Of a DNA stretch of 64,000 nt, positions 61,958 to 64,000 are shown in pieces (within the stretch, counting starts at the first letter, position 1; the number at the start of each line of letters is the position of its first letter). The position numbers were made by a program, and so were the translations under genes. The notes beneath the pieces were generated by a model that was given only the letters and a program-made list of their open reading frames with translations, was not told where the DNA came from and searched no databases. Source of the DNA: Thermobacillus xylanilyticus (GTDB lineage: Bacteria > Bacillota > Bacilli > Paenibacillales > Paenibacillaceae); assembly GCF_907165215.1 (NCBI RefSeq), contig NZ_CAJRAY010000017.1:3040-67039 (forward strand). Reading direction: 5' to 3'.

Positions 61958-62971
61958 ATGAAACTGCTGTTCATCGGCGGCACGGGCTTGATCAGCCAGG
62001 CGGTGTCCCGGCTTGTCATCTCGCAAGGCCACGAGTTGTATTTGTTCAATCGCGGCAGACGGCAGGATTTTGTCCCGGAAGGGGCGAAAGTCATCGAAGG
62101 CGACATCCGGGATGCCGCATCGGCAGCGGAAGCGCTGCGCGGCCACGAATGGGATGCCGTCGTCGACTGGATCGTCTTTACGCCGGATCAAGCCAGGGCG
62201 GATATCGAGCTGTTCAGGGACAGGACGAAACAATACGTCTTCATCAGCTCCGCGTCGGCTTACCAGAAGCCGCTCCGGCATTATATCATCACGGAATCGA
62301 CGCCGCTCGAGAACCCGTATTGGCAGTATTCGCGGGACAAGATCGCCTGCGAGAAGCTGCTGATGGACGAGCACAAGGCCAGCGGGTTCCCGGTGACGAT
62401 CGTCCGCCCGTCGTACACATACGGCGACACGATGATTCCGGCCGCGATCAACAGCTGGGAGAAGCCGTGGTCGATCGTCGACCGGATGCGGCGCGGCAAG
62501 CCGGTCATCGTGCACGGCGACGGCACGTCGCTCTGGACGATGACGCACAACACGGACTTCGCCGTCGGATTCGCCGGCTTGCTCGGCCGGCCGGAAGCGA
62601 TCGGGGAAGCGTACCACATCACGTCCGACGAAGTGCTGACGTGGAACCAGATCTATGAGGCCATCGGCCGGGCGGCCGGCATCGAGCCGAAGCTCGTCCA
62701 TATCGCCTCGGATTTCATCATCTCGCATTGGCCGGATATGGAAGGCGGGCTGCTCGGCGACAAGGCGGTGAGCGCCGTATTCGACAATTCGAAGATCCGC
62801 GCGCTCGTGCCGGATTTCAAGCCGAAGGTGCCGTTCGCCGAAGGCATCCGGAAGACGATCGCCTGGTTCGAAGCTGCGCCCGAGCGTTGCGCGGTGGACG
62901 AAGAGTGGAACGCGCGATGCGACAGGCTGATCGAGGCGCATGAGCGCGCCCGGACTGCGGCCGGCGGATGA
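61958..62971 (+). CDS. Extended-SDR epimerase/dehydratase-like protein
   Basis: A 337-residue extended SDR. Nucleotide motif FIGGTGLISQ near the N-terminus, catalytic Ser/Tyr/Lys in ISSASAY and YSRDKIACE, then IVRPSYTYGD. The fold is that of NAD-dependent sugar epimerases and of the CSP41-like group. Substrate unknown. AAGGAG precedes ATG 61958. Downstream of the two reductases, 37 bases after the second, in a probable operon that may include the glycerate kinase. Confidence 0.87.
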   Translation: MKLLFIGGTGLISQAVSRLVISQGHELYLFNRGRRQDFVPEGAKVIEGDIRDAASAAEALRGHEWDAVVDWIVFTPDQARADIELFRDRTKQYVFISSASAYQKPLRHYIITESTPLENPYWQYSRDKIACEKLLMDEHKASGFPVTIVRPSYTYGDTMIPAAINSWEKPWSIVDRMRRGKPVIVHGDGTSLWTMTHNTDFAVGFAGLLGRPEAIGEAYHITSDEVLTWNQIYEAIGRAAGIEPKLVHIASDFIISHWPDMEGGLLGDKAVSAVFDNSKIRALVPDFKPKVPFAEGIRKTIAWFEAAPERCAVDEEWNARCDRLIEAHERARTAAGG

Positions 62972-63039
62972 CGCCGGCCCTCAGGCCGTTTCAGCCATGC
63001 TTGTTGCATCGCTCATGCGGCATGACAGGAGGCTCCAGC

Positions 63040-64000
63040 ATGAAAATCGTACTGGCACCCGACTCGTTCAAAGGGTCGGCAGCCGCCGCCCGATTGTGCG
63101 ACGCGATGGAAAGCGGCATCCGGTCGGTGCTGCCGGACGCCGAAATCGTCAAGCTGCCGCTCGCGGACGGCGGGGAAGGGACGATGGAGAACCTGGTGGC
63201 GGCAACCGGCGGAGAGATCCGCTTCGTCCCGACGGTCGATCCGCTCGGAAGACCGATCGAAGGCCGCTACGGCGTGCTCGGCGACGGCAAGACGGCTGTC
63301 ATCGAGCTGGCGGAGGCGTCGGGACTGACGCGGCTGGCCGCCGGGGAGCGCGATCCTCGCCGCGCCACGACGTACGGCACCGGGCTGCTCATCAAAGCGG
63401 CGCTTGATGCCGGCATTCGTTCGTTCATCGTCGGGCTGGGCGGAAGCGCGACGAATGACGGCGGCGCGGGGCTGCTGCAGGCGCTCGGCATGCGGCTGCT
63501 GGACGAAGACGGACGCGAGCTGGAACGCGGCGGCGCCGCGCTGGCCCGGCTCGCGGCCATCGTCGGATCGTCCTTCGATCCGCGCATCCGGGAGAGCCGG
63601 TTCGTCGCCGCCTGCGACGTCAGGAATCCGCTTGCAGGACCGGCCGGCGCTTCGGCCGTGTTCGGACCGCAGAAAGGCGCCGACGACGCGGCGGTTCGGG
63701 AACTGGATGCCGCGTTGGAGCGCTATGCGGCCATCGCCGCGCAATTCACGGGCATCCAGGTGCGTGACATGCCTGGAGCCGGCGCGGCGGGCGGCGCGGG
63801 CGCGGCGCTGATCGCTTTCCTGAACGCCGAGATGCGGCCCGGAGCCGAGCTCGTCATGGAAGCTGCCGGATTCGCGGACAAGATCCGCGGCGCTTCGTGG
63901 ATCATAACCGGCGAAGGCCGGCTGGACAGCCAGACGGCATCGGGTAAATTGATCAGCCGGGTATGCGAGGCGGCGCGGAAGGCAGGCGTTCCGGTCATCG
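63040..64000 (+). CDS. Glycerate kinase, type 1 (partial; continues past the window)
   Basis: The first 320 residues of a GarK/GlxK-family kinase: VLAPDSFKGS, PLADGGEGTMENL, GTGLLIKAALDAGI, GLGGSATNDGGAG and IITGEGRLDSQTASGK. It phosphorylates D-glycerate, feeding lower glycolysis. Full length is usually about 380 residues, so only the end is missing. ATG 63040 has AGGAGG upstream. Its place after reductases and an epimerase fits sugar-acid breakdown. Confidence 0.93.
   Translation, partial: MKIVLAPDSFKGSAAAARLCDAMESGIRSVLPDAEIVKLPLADGGEGTMENLVAATGGEIRFVPTVDPLGRPIEGRYGVLGDGKTAVIELAEASGLTRLAAGERDPRRATTYGTGLLIKAALDAGIRSFIVGLGGSATNDGGAGLLQALGMRLLDEDGRELERGGAALARLAAIVGSSFDPRIRESRFVAACDVRNPLAGPAGASAVFGPQKGADDAAVRELDAALERYAAIAAQFTGIQVRDMPGAGAAGGAGAALIAFLNAEMRPGAELVMEAAGFADKIRGASWIITGEGRLDSQTASGKLISRVCEAARKAGVPVI

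Overview
The window is one continuous stretch of bacterial chromosome. It is GC-rich (by eye well above 60%), densely coded on both strands, and carries no rRNA, tRNA, insertion sequence, phage or CRISPR signature. The gene content points to an endospore-forming member of the Paenibacillaceae (Paenibacillus/Cohnella/Thermobacillus-like). Support comes from the Bacillus-type order spoVK–hflX–ynbB–glnR–glnA–lexA/yneA–ynzC, the spore protein gene tlp, a YpdA-type bacillithiol-pathway reductase, the ydbS/ydbT pair, SigA-type promoters and AGGAGG ribosome sites. The genus is an inference.

Layout. 1–7.1 kb: envelope/stress genes, then spoVK, hflX, ynbB and the glnRA nitrogen operon with a GlnR operator. 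7.1–10.2 kb: the SOS pair lexA/yneA around LexA boxes, then ynzC, a small membrane protein and a HAD phosphatase. 10.2–15.7 kb: methionine salvage mtnD divergent from cobalamin-dependent metH, then RNase Z and tlp. 15.9–23.5 kb: a tightly coupled co-directional set dominated by DNA repair (mrfA, mrfB, an Fpg-family glycosylase, an endonuclease IV-type protein), continuing into a cyclic-phosphate-processing receiver protein, an ABC ATPase and an rRNA 2'-O-methyltransferase. 23.5–27.4 kb: a Hanks-type kinase fused to a degenerate P-loop ATPase, then a two-component system. 27.5–35.2 kb: cell-wall hydrolase, acetyltransferases, a metallo-beta-lactamase protein, bacterial PH-domain proteins, thiamine pyrophosphokinase, a TRIC-like channel, a tyrosine phosphatase and an esterase.

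35.4–40.3 kb: the complete pyruvate dehydrogenase operon behind a strong promoter. 40.4–48.6 kb: acyl-CoA thioesterase, thyA–dfrA, an orphan glutamate synthase small subunit, a membrane protein with a lysozyme-like domain coupled to topB, and a HAD hydrolase. 48.7–49.1 kb: a 73-codon orphan gene whose promoter carries two LexA boxes. 49.1–58.3 kb: an orphan PhnC-like ATPase, DUF3298, MOSC and SDR proteins, a two-gene fused 2-oxoacid:ferredoxin oxidoreductase, a CE7-type esterase and YpdA. 58.5–64 kb: two uncharacterised proteins (one an SRAP homologue lacking its catalytic cysteine), two aldo/keto reductases, an epimerase-like protein and the start of a glycerate kinase gene cut by the window edge.

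The most interesting threads are DNA damage and its regulation. LexA-type sites lie inside the promoter spacers of lexA, of the unknown 73-codon gene, and (one mismatch in the core) of mrfAB. An inactive-looking SRAP homologue and a receiver-like RNA/nucleotide cyclic-phosphate protein occur nearby. No gap between genes exceeds 300 bases; the longest, 35218–35512, holds the pdh promoter.
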